Below, one piece after another: positions 14,161 to 24,097 of a DNA stretch of 64,000 bases. The notes beneath the pieces were generated by a model. The model worked only from the letters and a program-made list of their open reading frames with translations, was not told where the DNA came from and made no database searches. A program made the translations under genes and the position numbers. Every line of letters starts with the position of its first letter. Within the stretch, counting starts at the first letter, position 1. Source of the stretch: JBKEDC01 sp047975205 (GTDB lineage Bacteria; Bacteroidota; Bacteroidia; Bacteroidales; Prolixibacteraceae); contig JBKEDC010000016.1 of the NCBI GenBank assembly GCA_047975205.1, positions 1 through 64,000 on the forward strand, in the 5' to 3' direction.

Positions 14161-17019
14161 TTATTTAAGCTCATTTCGCAAAAAACTTGCAGTATGAGAA
14201 GTCTTACATTTTACAATCTCCTCAGGAGTACCGGCTATCAGTAAATTACCTCCGCCGCGTCCGCCTTCCAAACCAATGTCAATAATGTAATCGGAAACTT
14301 TAACAACATCTAGATTGTGCTCGATGATAATCACCGTATTACCCCGATCTACTAACCTCTTGAGCACTTCAAGCAATACTCTGATATCTTCGACGTGTAA
14401 ACCGGTAGTCGGTTCATCAAGAATATATAACGTTTTACCGGTATCGCGCTTCGCTAATTCTCCGGCCAATTTTACGCGTTGCGATTCGCCCCCCGACAAT
14501 GTAGTTGAGGCTTGTCCAAGTGTAATATATCCCAATCCTACCTCTTGAATTGTTCGTAATTTATGCGCAATGTTTGGTATGCTCTCAAAGAATTCCACTC
14601 CTTGGTTGATAGTCATATCCAATACATCATTGATCGACTTTCCTTTATACCTTATCTCTAACGTTTCTCGATTGTAACGTTTTCCATTGCAAGCATTACA
14701 TTTTACATAAACATCAGGGAGAAAATTCATTTCAATAAGCTTCATGCCACCGCCTTTGCATTCTTCGCATCTTCCACCTTTAACATTAAAAGAGAATCTT
14801 CCGGGTTTATATGCCCGAATTTTAGCTTCCGGTAGCTGACAAAACAAAGCCCTAATATCAGTGAATACTCCCATATATGTAACCGGATTAGATCGAGGAG
14901 TCCTACCCAATGGTGATTGATCTACTTGTACTACTTTATCAACAAAGTCTAACCCTTCAATTTTATCATAGGGCAATGGGTCTTTCAAAGAGTGATAGAA
15001 ATGCTGGCTAAGAATAGGCTGAAGAGTGCCGTTGATTAGGCTTGATTTTCCACTGCCGGAAACACCTGTTACGCAAATCATCTTGCCTAGTGGAAATTGA
15101 ACATTTATATTTTTAAGATTATTGCCCCTGCAGCCAAATAACTTTATGCTCTTGCCGTTACCTTTGCGCCGTTCTTCAGGTACATCAATAGCTAAGTTTC
15201 CATTGAGATAGCGAGAGGTAAGAGAATCTCCCTGCATAACTTCTTTAGGAGTTCCCGAGGCCATTATCATTCCCCCATGTCGTCCGGCCTTAGGGCCTAT
15301 ATCTATAATGTAGTCACTAGCAAGCATCATATCTTTATCATGTTCTACCACAATAATAGAATTACCCGTATCCCGAAGTTTTTCTAATGACTGGATCAGC
15401 CGCACATTATCTCTTTGGTGCAAACCAATACTTGGTTCATCAAGTATGTAAAGCACATTTACTAGCTGTGATCCAATTTGAGTGGCTAGCCTGATGCGTT
15501 GTGACTCTCCTCCTGATAACGTGCCTGACGAACGGTTTAGGGAAAGATATTCTAAGCCTACATCAACAAGAAATCCTAATCGAGTTCTAATTTCTTTAAT
15601 AATTTCAGTGCCAATACGTAGCTGACGAGTACTGAGACGAGATTCTAGGTCGTTAAACCATGCAGAGAGTTCGGCAATATCTAAAGAAGCAAGCTCGGAT
15701 ATATTCTTGTTGTCAATTTTAAAATGTAAAGATTCTTTTTTGAGACGCTGTCCGTTACATTCCGGACAAGTGATCTTGCGCACAAATTGATTAGCCCACT
15801 TCTGAGCTGTTTTTGAAGGATTATCGTCACGCTGACTGTTGATATATTTTACAATGCCTTCGTAAATACTTGCATGTCCGATGGAAGTGCCCAATGGTGA
15901 ATCTTTCATATTGATGCGTTCGCTTGAACCATATAAAATAGCGTCAAGTGCTTCGTCAGATAATTCACCGACAGGAGTGTCTAGCTTGAAATCGAATTTC
16001 TCACCTAAGGCTTCAATTTGCCAAAAAATGAGTGAATTTTTTTTCTTACCTAAGGGAGCGATACCTCCTTTTGCAATGCTTATTTTAGGATCGGGAGCAA
16101 TTAAATCACGTCCGATCTCTGCAATCTCACCTAATCCGTTACATCTGGAGCAAGCACCTTGAGGAGAGTTAAACGAGAAATTATGAGGAGCAGGTTCACT
16201 ATACGAAATTCCGGAGGTGGGGCACATTAGCTGACTGCTGAAGAATTTTGTTTCTCTGGAATCTTTGTCCATGATAAGGCAAATACCTCGACCTTGTTTC
16301 ATCGCATTGCGTACAGAATCCTTCATGCGTTTGTTTATTCCCTCCACTTTCAACCGATCGATAACTACCTCAATAAAATGATTCTTATAGCGGTCTACAC
16401 GCATGTTCGGTGTCACTTCTTTTAGTTCTCCATCTATACGAACATTTAAGAAACCCTTTTTTCGAATAGAATCGAATAGTTCCCGATAGTGTCCCTTTCT
16501 ACCTTTCACTAAAGGGGCCATAATGTAAATGGGCTTATCTTTGAATTTTTCTTCAACGAGGTGAAGAATCTGTTCTTCGGTGTATTTCACCATCTTTTCA
16601 CCTGTCTCGTGAGAAAAGGCCTCTCCAGCACGAGCATAAAGCAGACGCAAGAAATCATATATCTCTGTCACTGTACCCACGGTAGATCGTGGATTTTTAT
16701 TGGTTGTTTTTTGCTCGATGGAAATGACCGGACTTAAGCCGGTTATCTTATCAACATCAGGGCGCTCCATATTGCCTAGAAAAGAGCGAGCATAAGCGGA
16801 AAAGGTTTCAATGTAACGACGTTGACCCTCTGCATAAATAGTGTCAAAAGCTAAAGAGGATTTACCACTGCCACTTAAACCTGTAATCACGGTAAGTTTA
16901 TTGCGAGGTATTTCTACATCGATGTTCTTAAGGTTGTGTACTCGCGCACCTAAAACCGTAATTTTTTCTTCCTGATTGAAATCTGAAACATGTTGTTTAG
17001 CAGTAGCTTTGTTTGTCAT
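14161..17019 (-). CDS. uvrA: Excinuclease ABC subunit A
   Basis: 952 aa, full length. The damage-recognition ATPase of nucleotide excision repair loads UvrB at lesions. Two ABC modules are visible: Walker A GLSGSGKSSLAFDT near residue 45 and GVSGSGKSSLINGT in the second half; signatures LSGGESQRIRLA and LSGGESQRVKLA; Walker B VLYILDEPSIGLH and LYILDEPTTGLH. Zinc sites are CPTSG...CSRCNG, CPECNG, and CEECKG...CNACNG. The next gene upstream, a lytic transglycosylase, ends 2 bp before the uvrA start, so the two are probably co-transcribed. Confidence 0.98.
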   Translation of the reverse strand: MTNKATAKQHVSDFNQEEKITVLGARVHNLKNIDVEIPRNKLTVITGLSGSGKSSLAFDTIYAEGQRRYIETFSAYARSFLGNMERPDVDKITGLSPVISIEQKTTNKNPRSTVGTVTEIYDFLRLLYARAGEAFSHETGEKMVKYTEEQILHLVEEKFKDKPIYIMAPLVKGRKGHYRELFDSIRKKGFLNVRIDGELKEVTPNMRVDRYKNHFIEVVIDRLKVEGINKRMKDSVRNAMKQGRGICLIMDKDSRETKFFSSQLMCPTSGISYSEPAPHNFSFNSPQGACSRCNGLGEIAEIGRDLIAPDPKISIAKGGIAPLGKKKNSLIFWQIEALGEKFDFKLDTPVGELSDEALDAILYGSSERINMKDSPLGTSIGHASIYEGIVKYINSQRDDNPSKTAQKWANQFVRKITCPECNGQRLKKESLHFKIDNKNISELASLDIAELSAWFNDLESRLSTRQLRIGTEIIKEIRTRLGFLVDVGLEYLSLNRSSGTLSGGESQRIRLATQIGSQLVNVLYILDEPSIGLHQRDNVRLIQSLEKLRDTGNSIIVVEHDKDMMLASDYIIDIGPKAGRHGGMIMASGTPKEVMQGDSLTSRYLNGNLAIDVPEERRKGNGKSIKLFGCRGNNLKNINVQFPLGKMICVTGVSGSGKSSLINGTLQPILSQHFYHSLKDPLPYDKIEGLDFVDKVVQVDQSPLGRTPRSNPVTYMGVFTDIRALFCQLPEAKIRAYKPGRFSFNVKGGRCEECKGGGMKLIEMNFLPDVYVKCNACNGKRYNRETLEIRYKGKSINDVLDMTINQGVEFFESIPNIAHKLRTIQEVGLGYITLGQASTTLSGGESQRVKLAGELAKRDTGKTLYILDEPTTGLHVEDIRVLLEVLKRLVDRGNTVIIIEHNLDVVKVSDYIIDIGLEGGRGGGNLLIAGTPEEIVKCKTSHTASFLRNELK

Positions 17020-17021
17020 AC

Positions 17022-17948
17022 CTATATCCTCTCTCCCTTAGCAGGAAGTTTAATTGTGTAAGTTTTCCCTGATGCATTGTCTAACTTTACATCTCTTAAC
17101 CATGGATTCAATGTTTTCAAGATTTTATAGTTTGTGTTGTGTTCGGAACACCAATCAGGAAAATTGGGAATAGACGTAGAAACCTTTATAGTGCGTGTTT
17201 TCCATGGTTTATACTTTGCATGATCAGGGATGTAAAATCCATATCTTATCGGATTTTCAATAATGAGCTTAAGAGCTGCAATGCGAAAGACGTAGCGAGA
17301 TGTTTCACTATTTAGTAATAGATTATAGTAATTATCTTGTTTTTGACGATTCATTTCACGCATGACCCCGCTTGTGCCGGCATTGAAAGTAGCAGCAACA
17401 GCTGTCCAATTGCCCAACCTTTCATATGATTTTTTAAAATATAAACAAGCAGCGCGGGTAGCTTTTTCAATATGATATCGCTCATCAATTTCAGCATTAA
17501 CTTCTAGCCCATATTCAGGAGCTGTTTTTTTCATAAACTGCCAAAATCCTGCAGCTCCTGCCGGAGAAATAGCTATAGGGTTTAATGCACTCTCGGCAAC
17601 TGCCAAGTAAATAAAATCTTCAGGCACACCTTCCTCTTTTAAAATGGGTTTTATGATAGGAAAGAAACGAGGTACTAGCTTCAATATGCGAATAGTTGAA
17701 GAATGATAATAACTGTTTGTAAATACTTCGCGATCAAAACTCTCAAATACATCAGGATATTCTAACGGCATACGCTCTCCGAAGAGTGTTAGCTGTGTAG
17801 GGGTTGGAGGTGGTGTAAATATAATCTGTTGAGCCTGTTGGTCGGTTTGTTCTGTAACAATAGTATTTGAACCTAAAGCTGCATATATGCCGACAGCAAT
17901 GGTTAGAAAGCCTATAATGCAAAGTAAATTTGTAAACAATTTTTTCAT
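17022..17948 (-). CDS. Membrane-bound lytic transglycosylase (SLT domain, MltD-like)
   Basis: About 308 aa from ATG 17,948 (MKKLFTNLLCIIGFLTIAVG), chosen because it puts the hydrophobic signal/anchor at the N-terminus; an ATG 27 bp upstream adds MSISRIKIT. The SLT domain (about 115-215) has the catalytic Glu in YLAVAESALNPIAISPAGAAGFWQF and the later segment AAVAATFNAGTSGV. It cleaves the glycan backbone of peptidoglycan without hydrolysis. The C-terminal 50 residues (IPNFPDWCSEHNTNYKILK) look like a LysM-type wall-binding module, inferred. It is transcribed just ahead of uvrA. Confidence 0.9.
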   Translation of the reverse strand: MKKLFTNLLCIIGFLTIAVGIYAALGSNTIVTEQTDQQAQQIIFTPPPTPTQLTLFGERMPLEYPDVFESFDREVFTNSYYHSSTIRILKLVPRFFPIIKPILKEEGVPEDFIYLAVAESALNPIAISPAGAAGFWQFMKKTAPEYGLEVNAEIDERYHIEKATRAACLYFKKSYERLGNWTAVAATFNAGTSGVMREMNRQKQDNYYNLLLNSETSRYVFRIAALKLIIENPIRYGFYIPDHAKYKPWKTRTIKVSTSIPNFPDWCSEHNTNYKILKTLNPWLRDVKLDNASGKTYTIKLPAKGERI

Positions 17949-18107
17949 AGTGATTTTTATTCGAGAAATTGACATGCAAAGGTAATGCTTTATCTATTGT
18001 GAACAAAGTATACTAATTCTCGTAACAATATTTTTATTTTATGCCATCATTCTTTTTCCCAACAGTTTTAGGCTTAATTCTAAATATTGCTTTTTCGAAC
18101 TGCTTAG

Positions 18108-18776
18108 TCAATAAACTTCTTCAAATTTAGTTTTAAGCACTTCTTTTAGTTCACCCATGTCAACACTCTTGCCAATTTCTTTTTCTATGGAGGTTACACC
18201 GAGTGTTTGAAAACCGCAAGGATTAATATAATTGAAATATTCCATGTCGGTATTGGCATTTAAAGCAAATCCATGCATGGTAACGTAGCGACTGGCACGG
18301 ACACCAATGGCGCATATCTTTCGGGCATTGGTGGGATGGTCGGCATTAAGCCATACACCGGTGGCATCTGCTTTTCGTTCTCCTTTAATTCCATAATGGG
18401 CAATAGTGGCGATAATAGCATCTTCCATTTTATCTATATATTCACGTATGCCGATATGATAGTATTCTAAATCAATGATAGGATATCCTACCAGTTGACC
18501 GGGGCCATGATAGGTGATGTCGCCGCCTCTGTCAATTTTATAATAGGTAGCATTTATTTGTTTCAAGAACTGATCCTGTACTAAAAGGTTGTGTTTGTCG
18601 CCACTCTTGCCCAAAGTGTACACATGAGGATGCTCAACTAAAATGAAGCTGTTTTCTGCGGTTGGATTTTTTGCAGCTCGTTTTGCCTCAATGATTTCTT
18701 TCAAACGGGTTTCTTGGTAGTCCCAACAATCTTTGTAGTCTTGTAGGCCGTGGTCTTCAAAATTGAAATTTGCCAT
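18108..18776 (-). CDS. lipB: Octanoyl-[acyl carrier protein]:protein transferase
   Basis: 222 aa. It transfers octanoate from acyl carrier protein to lipoyl domains. Motifs: EHPHVYTLGKSG, the RGGDITYHGPGQLVGYPI signature, the acyl-site lysine region KICAIGVRASRYVTMHGFALN, and the catalytic Cys in INPCGF. It lies 11 bp downstream of lipA on the same strand, so the pair form the complete octanoyl transfer plus sulfur insertion route to lipoate. Confidence 0.97.
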   Translation of the reverse strand: MANFNFEDHGLQDYKDCWDYQETRLKEIIEAKRAAKNPTAENSFILVEHPHVYTLGKSGDKHNLLVQDQFLKQINATYYKIDRGGDITYHGPGQLVGYPIIDLEYYHIGIREYIDKMEDAIIATIAHYGIKGERKADATGVWLNADHPTNARKICAIGVRASRYVTMHGFALNANTDMEYFNYINPCGFQTLGVTSIEKEIGKSVDMGELKEVLKTKFEEVY

Positions 18777-18787
18777 TTGTTTATCTG

Positions 18788-19672
18788 TTATGAGTTAGTT
18801 TTATGATTTGTGGCATTTGCGTGTTCTTCTGCACGATAACTGGATCTGACTAAAGGACTACTTTCCACGAAGGCAAAACCTTTTGATAATCCGATAGCTT
18901 TATATTTTGCAAACTGTTCGGGGGTAATATATTCTTTTACCTCAATATGCTTGCGTGTAGGGGCTAAATATTGTCCGATAGTAACCACAGAACAACCAAC
19001 TTCATGTAAATCATCAAGTGTTTGAATGACTTCATCTTCGTTTTCTCCTAGCCCGAGCATGATTCCGGATTTAGCTACTAATCCACTTTGTGCAATTTGG
19101 CGTAACACCTCTAAACTTTGATGATACTTAGCTACGCTTCTGATTCTTGGTGTAAGGCGTTCCACAGTTTCCATATTGTGAGAAATAACCTCAGGCTTGG
19201 CATCAATAATCTGTTGTATGAGTTCTTTTCTCCCTTGAAAATCAGGAATCAATACTTCTAACTTAGTGTTTGGATTCTGCTTTTTAATAGCAATTATCGT
19301 ATTTACCCAAGCTTGAGCACCTAAATCAGGAAGATCGTCGCGGTCAACGGAAGTAATTACGGCGTGTTTTAAACCCATGATACGAACAGAGTCGGCAATG
19401 CGTTGAGGTTCGTCAGAATCTACAGCCAAAGGCTTGCCATTGATCACGCCACAAAATTTGCAATTTCGAGTACAAATACTCCCTAAAATCATGAAAGTGG
19501 CCGTTCCTCTGTTCCAACATTCGCCAATGTTCGGACAATTTCCGCTGGCACATATGGTGTGTAGATGATGCTTTCCGGTAAGATTCTTTACTCGAGTGTA
19601 ATTCTCTCCTTTGGGCATATTCATTTTCATCCAACGAGGTAATCGTGGAATGGGCTTTTTTTCGTCGTTCAT
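18788..19672 (-). CDS. lipA: Lipoyl synthase (radical SAM)
   Basis: 294 aa. It inserts two sulfurs into octanoyl groups. The auxiliary iron-sulfur cluster motif CASGNCPNIGEC and the radical SAM motif CTRNCKFC are intact, and the conserved C-terminal serine that ligates the auxiliary cluster is present in VRSSYRAEEH. It is first of the lipA-lipB pair. The 294-bp gap to ruvC on the other strand should carry divergent promoters, but no exact TAnnTTTG box was found for lipA. Confidence 0.98.
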   Translation of the reverse strand: MNDEKKPIPRLPRWMKMNMPKGENYTRVKNLTGKHHLHTICASGNCPNIGECWNRGTATFMILGSICTRNCKFCGVINGKPLAVDSDEPQRIADSVRIMGLKHAVITSVDRDDLPDLGAQAWVNTIIAIKKQNPNTKLEVLIPDFQGRKELIQQIIDAKPEVISHNMETVERLTPRIRSVAKYHQSLEVLRQIAQSGLVAKSGIMLGLGENEDEVIQTLDDLHEVGCSVVTIGQYLAPTRKHIEVKEYITPEQFAKYKAIGLSKGFAFVESSPLVRSSYRAEEHANATNHKTNS

Positions 19673-19966
19673 GTTTCTTAGTTTTCAGATTGCAATATTA
19701 CAAATTCTAATTCAGCTAAACGGTGAACTTAAATATTTGTTTGCCTTAATTGGCATTTCGAAGTTAAGTTATATCAAAAGTAGTTTTCTGTTTTTTTTAT
19801 AAGAAGACTAGACAACAAGGCTCCCTTTATTCGTTAGCTCTCTGTATGCTAGTTGTGGAAAGATTCTACCATGATTGCCAAAAAAACTTTACTTTTGTGT
19901 CATGTTGTAATACGACCTGATTCAGATCCTACTTGGATTCATCTTAAGAAGGTTAAAAGAATAATA

Positions 19967-20521
19967 ATGGAGAAACCGGAAAAGTTAATCTTAGGTATCG
20001 ACCCGGGAACAGTAGTTATGGGCTATGGTTTGATTGCGGTGAGGGGCAATGAAGCGAGTGTAATTCAAGCAGGCGTAATAAAAACAGGAGCATATAAAGA
20101 CCATTATCTGCGTTTGAATCATCTGTTTACTCGAATGCAAGCTATATTAGAGGAAACAATGCCCGATGAATTAGCTATTGAATCAGCGTTTTATGGAAAA
20201 GATGTGCAAGCCATGTTGAAGCTGGGCAGAGCACAAGGCATCATTATGGGCTTGGCTTTACAACGAGATATTCCGATATTTGAGTATGCTCCATTGAAGG
20301 TGAAGCAGGCAATCACCGGAATGGGTAGGGCAGCTAAGGAACAAGTGGCCTATTTTCTCAAGAACACCATGAAGATTCCGAACTTACCACCGGAACTTGA
20401 TGCTACTGATGCCATTGCAGTGGCAGTCTGTCATCACCTGCAACAAAAGAATCCGATTGCCTCGAAACAATATAAGGGATGGGGTGATTTTATTAAGAAA
20501 AATCCCGATAGAATAAAATAA
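19967..20521 (+). CDS. ruvC: Holliday junction endonuclease RuvC
   Basis: 184 aa from ATG 19,967 (MEKPEKLILGIDPGT); the frame extends upstream to 19,853, but the extra 38 residues have no family counterpart. It resolves Holliday junctions. Catalytic acids are visible: Asp in LGIDPGT, Glu in ELAIESAFYG, and the Asp pair in LDATDAIAVAVCH. The stop is followed after one base by the cation transporter start, so the two are coupled. Confidence 0.96.
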   Translation: MEKPEKLILGIDPGTVVMGYGLIAVRGNEASVIQAGVIKTGAYKDHYLRLNHLFTRMQAILEETMPDELAIESAFYGKDVQAMLKLGRAQGIIMGLALQRDIPIFEYAPLKVKQAITGMGRAAKEQVAYFLKNTMKIPNLPPELDATDAIAVAVCHHLQQKNPIASKQYKGWGDFIKKNPDRIK

Positions 20522-20522
20522 A

Positions 20523-21383
20523 ATGCCAGATAAACATAAATATATCAGATACGAGGGGTGGATATCCATTATATGCAACATCTTCTTATTTATAGCAAAA
20601 TATTGGGTTGGAGTTGTTTCCGGATCAATAGCCATTATTGCCGATGCTTGGCATACGCTCACAGACTCGGTGTCTTCCGTCATCGTGTTGGTTGGAGGTA
20701 AAATCTCACGTAAGCCTGCCGATAAAGAACATCCATTCGGGCACGGGCGTGCCGAGCATATTGCGGCTATCATTATAGGTATGTTGCTTATAGTAGTAGC
20801 TTTTGATTTCCTTTGTACCGGAATTGATAAATTGCAAGATAAGCATGCGGTAGTTTATGGAAAACTAGCTTTTGGCATCACGGTGTTGTCGGTATTAATT
20901 AAAGAGGGGATGGCTCAATATGCTTTGTGGGCTTATCGGAAAACAGAGGCTTCTATATTGAAAGCAGATGCTTGGCATCATCGAACTGATTCTATTTCAT
21001 CGCTAGTTATTTTGGTAGGTATGTTTTTTGGTAAATTTTGGTGGTGGATTGATGGTGCTCTTGCTATTTTTGTTGCGTTTATGATTGCCAAAGCCGGTTA
21101 TGGTATTCTTGCTGAAGAGATACGCTCTTTGTTGGGAGAAGAAGTGGAAGAGGACTTGAAAGAATCAATTCAAATTGCTATGTTGAAAGAGTTTGAGCAA
21201 GACATATATATTCACCATATGCTTATTCATAAATATGGAGATCACTGCGAGATGAGCTGTCATATAAAACTCCCTAGAAAAATGGAATTACACGAGGTGC
21301 ATTCTGTTTGCACACGAGTAGAACATGTGATGAGTGAGCAATTCAATATTACGGCAACGGTTCATCCCGAACCGCTGAGCTAA
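20523..21383 (+). CDS. Cation diffusion facilitator (CDF) family efflux transporter
   Basis: 286 aa with about six membrane helices. The metal-site motifs are in helix 2 (ADAWHTLTDS) and helix 5 (ADAWHHRTDSISS), the HxxxD pattern usual for Zn/Fe/Co/Cd efflux by proton antiport. A cytoplasmic dimerisation domain follows (about 205-286, with YIHHMLIHKYGDHCEMSCHI). The substrate metal cannot be set from sequence. It starts immediately after ruvC. Confidence 0.93.
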   Translation: MPDKHKYIRYEGWISIICNIFLFIAKYWVGVVSGSIAIIADAWHTLTDSVSSVIVLVGGKISRKPADKEHPFGHGRAEHIAAIIIGMLLIVVAFDFLCTGIDKLQDKHAVVYGKLAFGITVLSVLIKEGMAQYALWAYRKTEASILKADAWHHRTDSISSLVILVGMFFGKFWWWIDGALAIFVAFMIAKAGYGILAEEIRSLLGEEVEEDLKESIQIAMLKEFEQDIYIHHMLIHKYGDHCEMSCHIKLPRKMELHEVHSVCTRVEHVMSEQFNITATVHPEPLS

Positions 21384-21451
21384 TTCGTTTTCACTTATTG
21401 GCTGGATCAGTTCTGTACCTTGTCCGATGCAAGTAGATGAGTTTGCATGCT

Positions 21452-21495
21452 ATACAACAAAGAGAGTCTGCCACGACAGACTCTCTTTGTTGTAT
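21452..21495. terminator. Bidirectional terminator between converging genes
   Basis: A perfect 19-bp stem with a 6-nt loop lies between the CDF gene and the convergent secreted-protein gene. A/T-rich stem bases (caacaaag/ctttgttg) make it usable in both directions. Confidence 0.85.
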
Positions 21496-21518
21496 GTTAT
21501 AGCTTGTTGAAACTATAT

Positions 21519-23885
21519 TTATCTGCCCCTTCCGCCGGGAGCCTTTGTGCTTCGGGTGGGTGCTGCACTTCTGCTACTATTGTTAGTCCGAGTATTTACG
21601 GCTCTGTTGAAATTCGTGGTTCTTACGGTTGAACGTTGTCGATTTTGAGCAGCTTGTCGCAAATTGCTCATATTTGAAGTTCGATTACTGTTATGAGTGT
21701 TTTTTATTGTTGAAGAGTTGCCTCTATTTACCTCCCTAGTGTTGCCAATATTCCCTCGATTACTGCCAGTTGTCGGACGACTGGGTCTAGTTTGAGTAGG
21801 ACGACTGTTTGTTGAAGAACCAACATTCCCGGGTCGAGTAGTTGGCGTAACTTTACTTGCAGGTTTATTAACGGGTCTTGTCGTTTTATTATTTTCTCGA
21901 GAACTACCGGTAGAATTTCCGCGATTTGGCCTGTTAACAGAGGAACCGGAGTTGTCTGTCCGGTTGTTTCCGGTGCCACGATTGTTATTGCTTACTTTAT
22001 TCCAACCCGAATCGGTTCGCTTCTGCCAATTATTTCCCTTGTTTCTATATACGGTTCCATTACGATCGGTATATACATCATTTCTTCCGCGATGATTTAC
22101 GGAAGCACTTCTGTTAATGGTATGTGTGCGAACGCCGGAACGGTGTGATCCATACACATTTTGTGAGCGTCGAGGAGCATAATATGACGGACGAGAATGT
22201 GAACCGTAGTAACCATGAGGAGGACGAGGACGAGCATATGGAGGTCTATAAGCAGGAACTCCCCAATATCCCCCATAATTATGGCCTCCGCCCCAGCCCA
22301 AGTTAAACCATCCGCCGTATGAAAATCCCCAGCCGATGCTCCAACCGCTCCAAGGAGAATATGCCATGTTAAATCCATAAGTGAGCGGACGAGGATAATA
22401 CCGGTGTCCATACCAAGGACGATAATAATATCCCGTGCCATAAATAACGGTATGATTGTATACATAAGAACCATAATATCCCGGAGTGTATCCCACATAA
22501 ACAACATCGGGGGTTACATCATATATGTACACATATTTCACATTGTAAACCGGTGAACTTGGCGATATGTTATCAACTGCTTGAGGCCGAACTGTAGCTA
22601 CTTCCCAAGGTCCGTCAGGATTGTTTGATACAAACCAAATGCCATTATCCACACAATAATATTGATTACCGTCTTTAATAACAGTTTGTGCCGAATTTTC
22701 CACATATTGCATAGATGTGCCGTCCACATTCTTATATATAGGTGTGCCATCATATTCCACATCAAGTTTTGTGTTTGTGCGCGAAACCTCAGCTGTTTGA
22801 GGAATGGCATTATCTAGAATCGCATCGCGCGAAGCCGATGTTCCGGGCACATTGGCTAAAATAGCGTCGTTTTCAGAACCTGTAGGAATATTTGCAAAAG
22901 TACTTGGCAAGTCAGAATTATTCACGTAAGTCCATTTCTCATTTAGAGAAGCAGATTTATACCATCTTCCCGAAAGGTTCACATAGTAATGCTGAGAATC
23001 AATATCCAGGAAAATATAGTTGTCGGAATTTGTTACGTAAAGTAAATTAGTTCCGTTGATAGGCGATAAATTGGCTTCGCCATCAGTTTGCAGTAGTTCT
23101 GCCGGATGAGTACGCACGATAATTTGAAGAGTTTCATCGGAAGATTCTACTTCCATATCTTCTTTTTTTGCTGCTGCTTCAACTTGTGCTTGTATGTTCT
23201 TGAGGTTACCTGACGGATTGTTTACTACTTGATAATTACCGTCTATTTTATTCGATTGATACCAATGTCCTTCGCCCAAAATATAATAATCCCCTTTTTT
23301 TGTATCTTGAATGACGCAAAAGGGCGTATTTACCACTTGAGCTAAATTACTCATGCCATCAATTGCTTGTACTTCGGGTGCACCATCAATAGAAATAAGC
23401 ATGGCAGGAACTTCGGAAAGTACGATTTCAGGAGGATCATTTTTATAATTATCAGAATGATTATCTACATCATTTTCATAAGTAGTAATTAATTGATCGG
23501 TTGGTATTTGCCAATTCCAATCAGGGATAGTCTTTTCCACTATGGTTTTAAGTTTTTCTAAACTTTCAGCACTTACCTCATCAGAGAATTTAATATTGGG
23601 AATACTGATGTTTGTAAGAGTTGCTGTTCTTGAATTTCTATCGGTAACTAAGGTGGCATCAATCCAAAGCGCACCAAAGATAGGAGATTTACTGTTTTGT
23701 TTGATGGAAATTGCTGCTCTTCCCGAAATACTTATTCCATCTAAACTTTCAGTTTGGGGTTGATATATGGTAATTTCAGCTTGCTTGGTTTTGATTTTCT
23801 GTGGCCATGATAATGCCATTGTTTGCGTGCTGCATATTAGGCAGATAGCCAAAAACAGTAGCCCTTTGGTTATGTTTTTATTCAT
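21519..23885 (-). CDS. Secreted repeat protein with Arg/Asn/Gly-rich tail
   Basis: 788 aa, exported: signal peptide at 1-24 (LLFLAICLICSTQTMA). After an N-terminal domain (about 28-125) come three divergent repeats of 60-75 residues at about 152-222, 253-322 and 382-440. Each ends in a motif like GHWYQSN / GRWYKSA / GIWFVSN followed by a DG(P/N)W-type strand. Next is a Tyr/Pro/Gly-rich hydrophobic segment (about 455-570, e.g. VYVGYTPGYYGSYVYNHT). The last 200 residues are low complexity (Asn, Arg, Ser, Thr, Gly), ending in APGGRGR. Similar Bacteroidetes proteins are uncharacterised. A cell-surface or periplasmic binding role is plausible, not shown. Confidence 0.8.
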   Translation of the reverse strand: MNKNITKGLLFLAICLICSTQTMALSWPQKIKTKQAEITIYQPQTESLDGISISGRAAISIKQNSKSPIFGALWIDATLVTDRNSRTATLTNISIPNIKFSDEVSAESLEKLKTIVEKTIPDWNWQIPTDQLITTYENDVDNHSDNYKNDPPEIVLSEVPAMLISIDGAPEVQAIDGMSNLAQVVNTPFCVIQDTKKGDYYILGEGHWYQSNKIDGNYQVVNNPSGNLKNIQAQVEAAAKKEDMEVESSDETLQIIVRTHPAELLQTDGEANLSPINGTNLLYVTNSDNYIFLDIDSQHYYVNLSGRWYKSASLNEKWTYVNNSDLPSTFANIPTGSENDAILANVPGTSASRDAILDNAIPQTAEVSRTNTKLDVEYDGTPIYKNVDGTSMQYVENSAQTVIKDGNQYYCVDNGIWFVSNNPDGPWEVATVRPQAVDNISPSSPVYNVKYVYIYDVTPDVVYVGYTPGYYGSYVYNHTVIYGTGYYYRPWYGHRYYPRPLTYGFNMAYSPWSGWSIGWGFSYGGWFNLGWGGGHNYGGYWGVPAYRPPYARPRPPHGYYGSHSRPSYYAPRRSQNVYGSHRSGVRTHTINRSASVNHRGRNDVYTDRNGTVYRNKGNNWQKRTDSGWNKVSNNNRGTGNNRTDNSGSSVNRPNRGNSTGSSRENNKTTRPVNKPASKVTPTTRPGNVGSSTNSRPTQTRPSRPTTGSNRGNIGNTREVNRGNSSTIKNTHNSNRTSNMSNLRQAAQNRQRSTVRTTNFNRAVNTRTNNSSRSAAPTRSTKAPGGRGR

Positions 23886-24097
23886 GATTTTCCTTTTTGA
23901 ATGAGTGTGTTTATACCTTATTGTAATAGTTTTATGCTAAGTGGTTGCAAAAATGATGCCATAAATCAAACATAGAACATTTATTCGAGAGTTTATGTTC
24001 TGTATCGCCGATATAATGATAAAAATACAAATGAGTATGAAACACTTCCAAAATAATATTGTTACTTTGGCGTATAACAATAAATACTTTATAACAT

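Noticed and set aside
19853..19966. N-terminal extension of RuvC
   Set aside because: The 38 extra residues precede the conserved start LGIDPGT by too far for the family, and the internal ATG fits the normal length.
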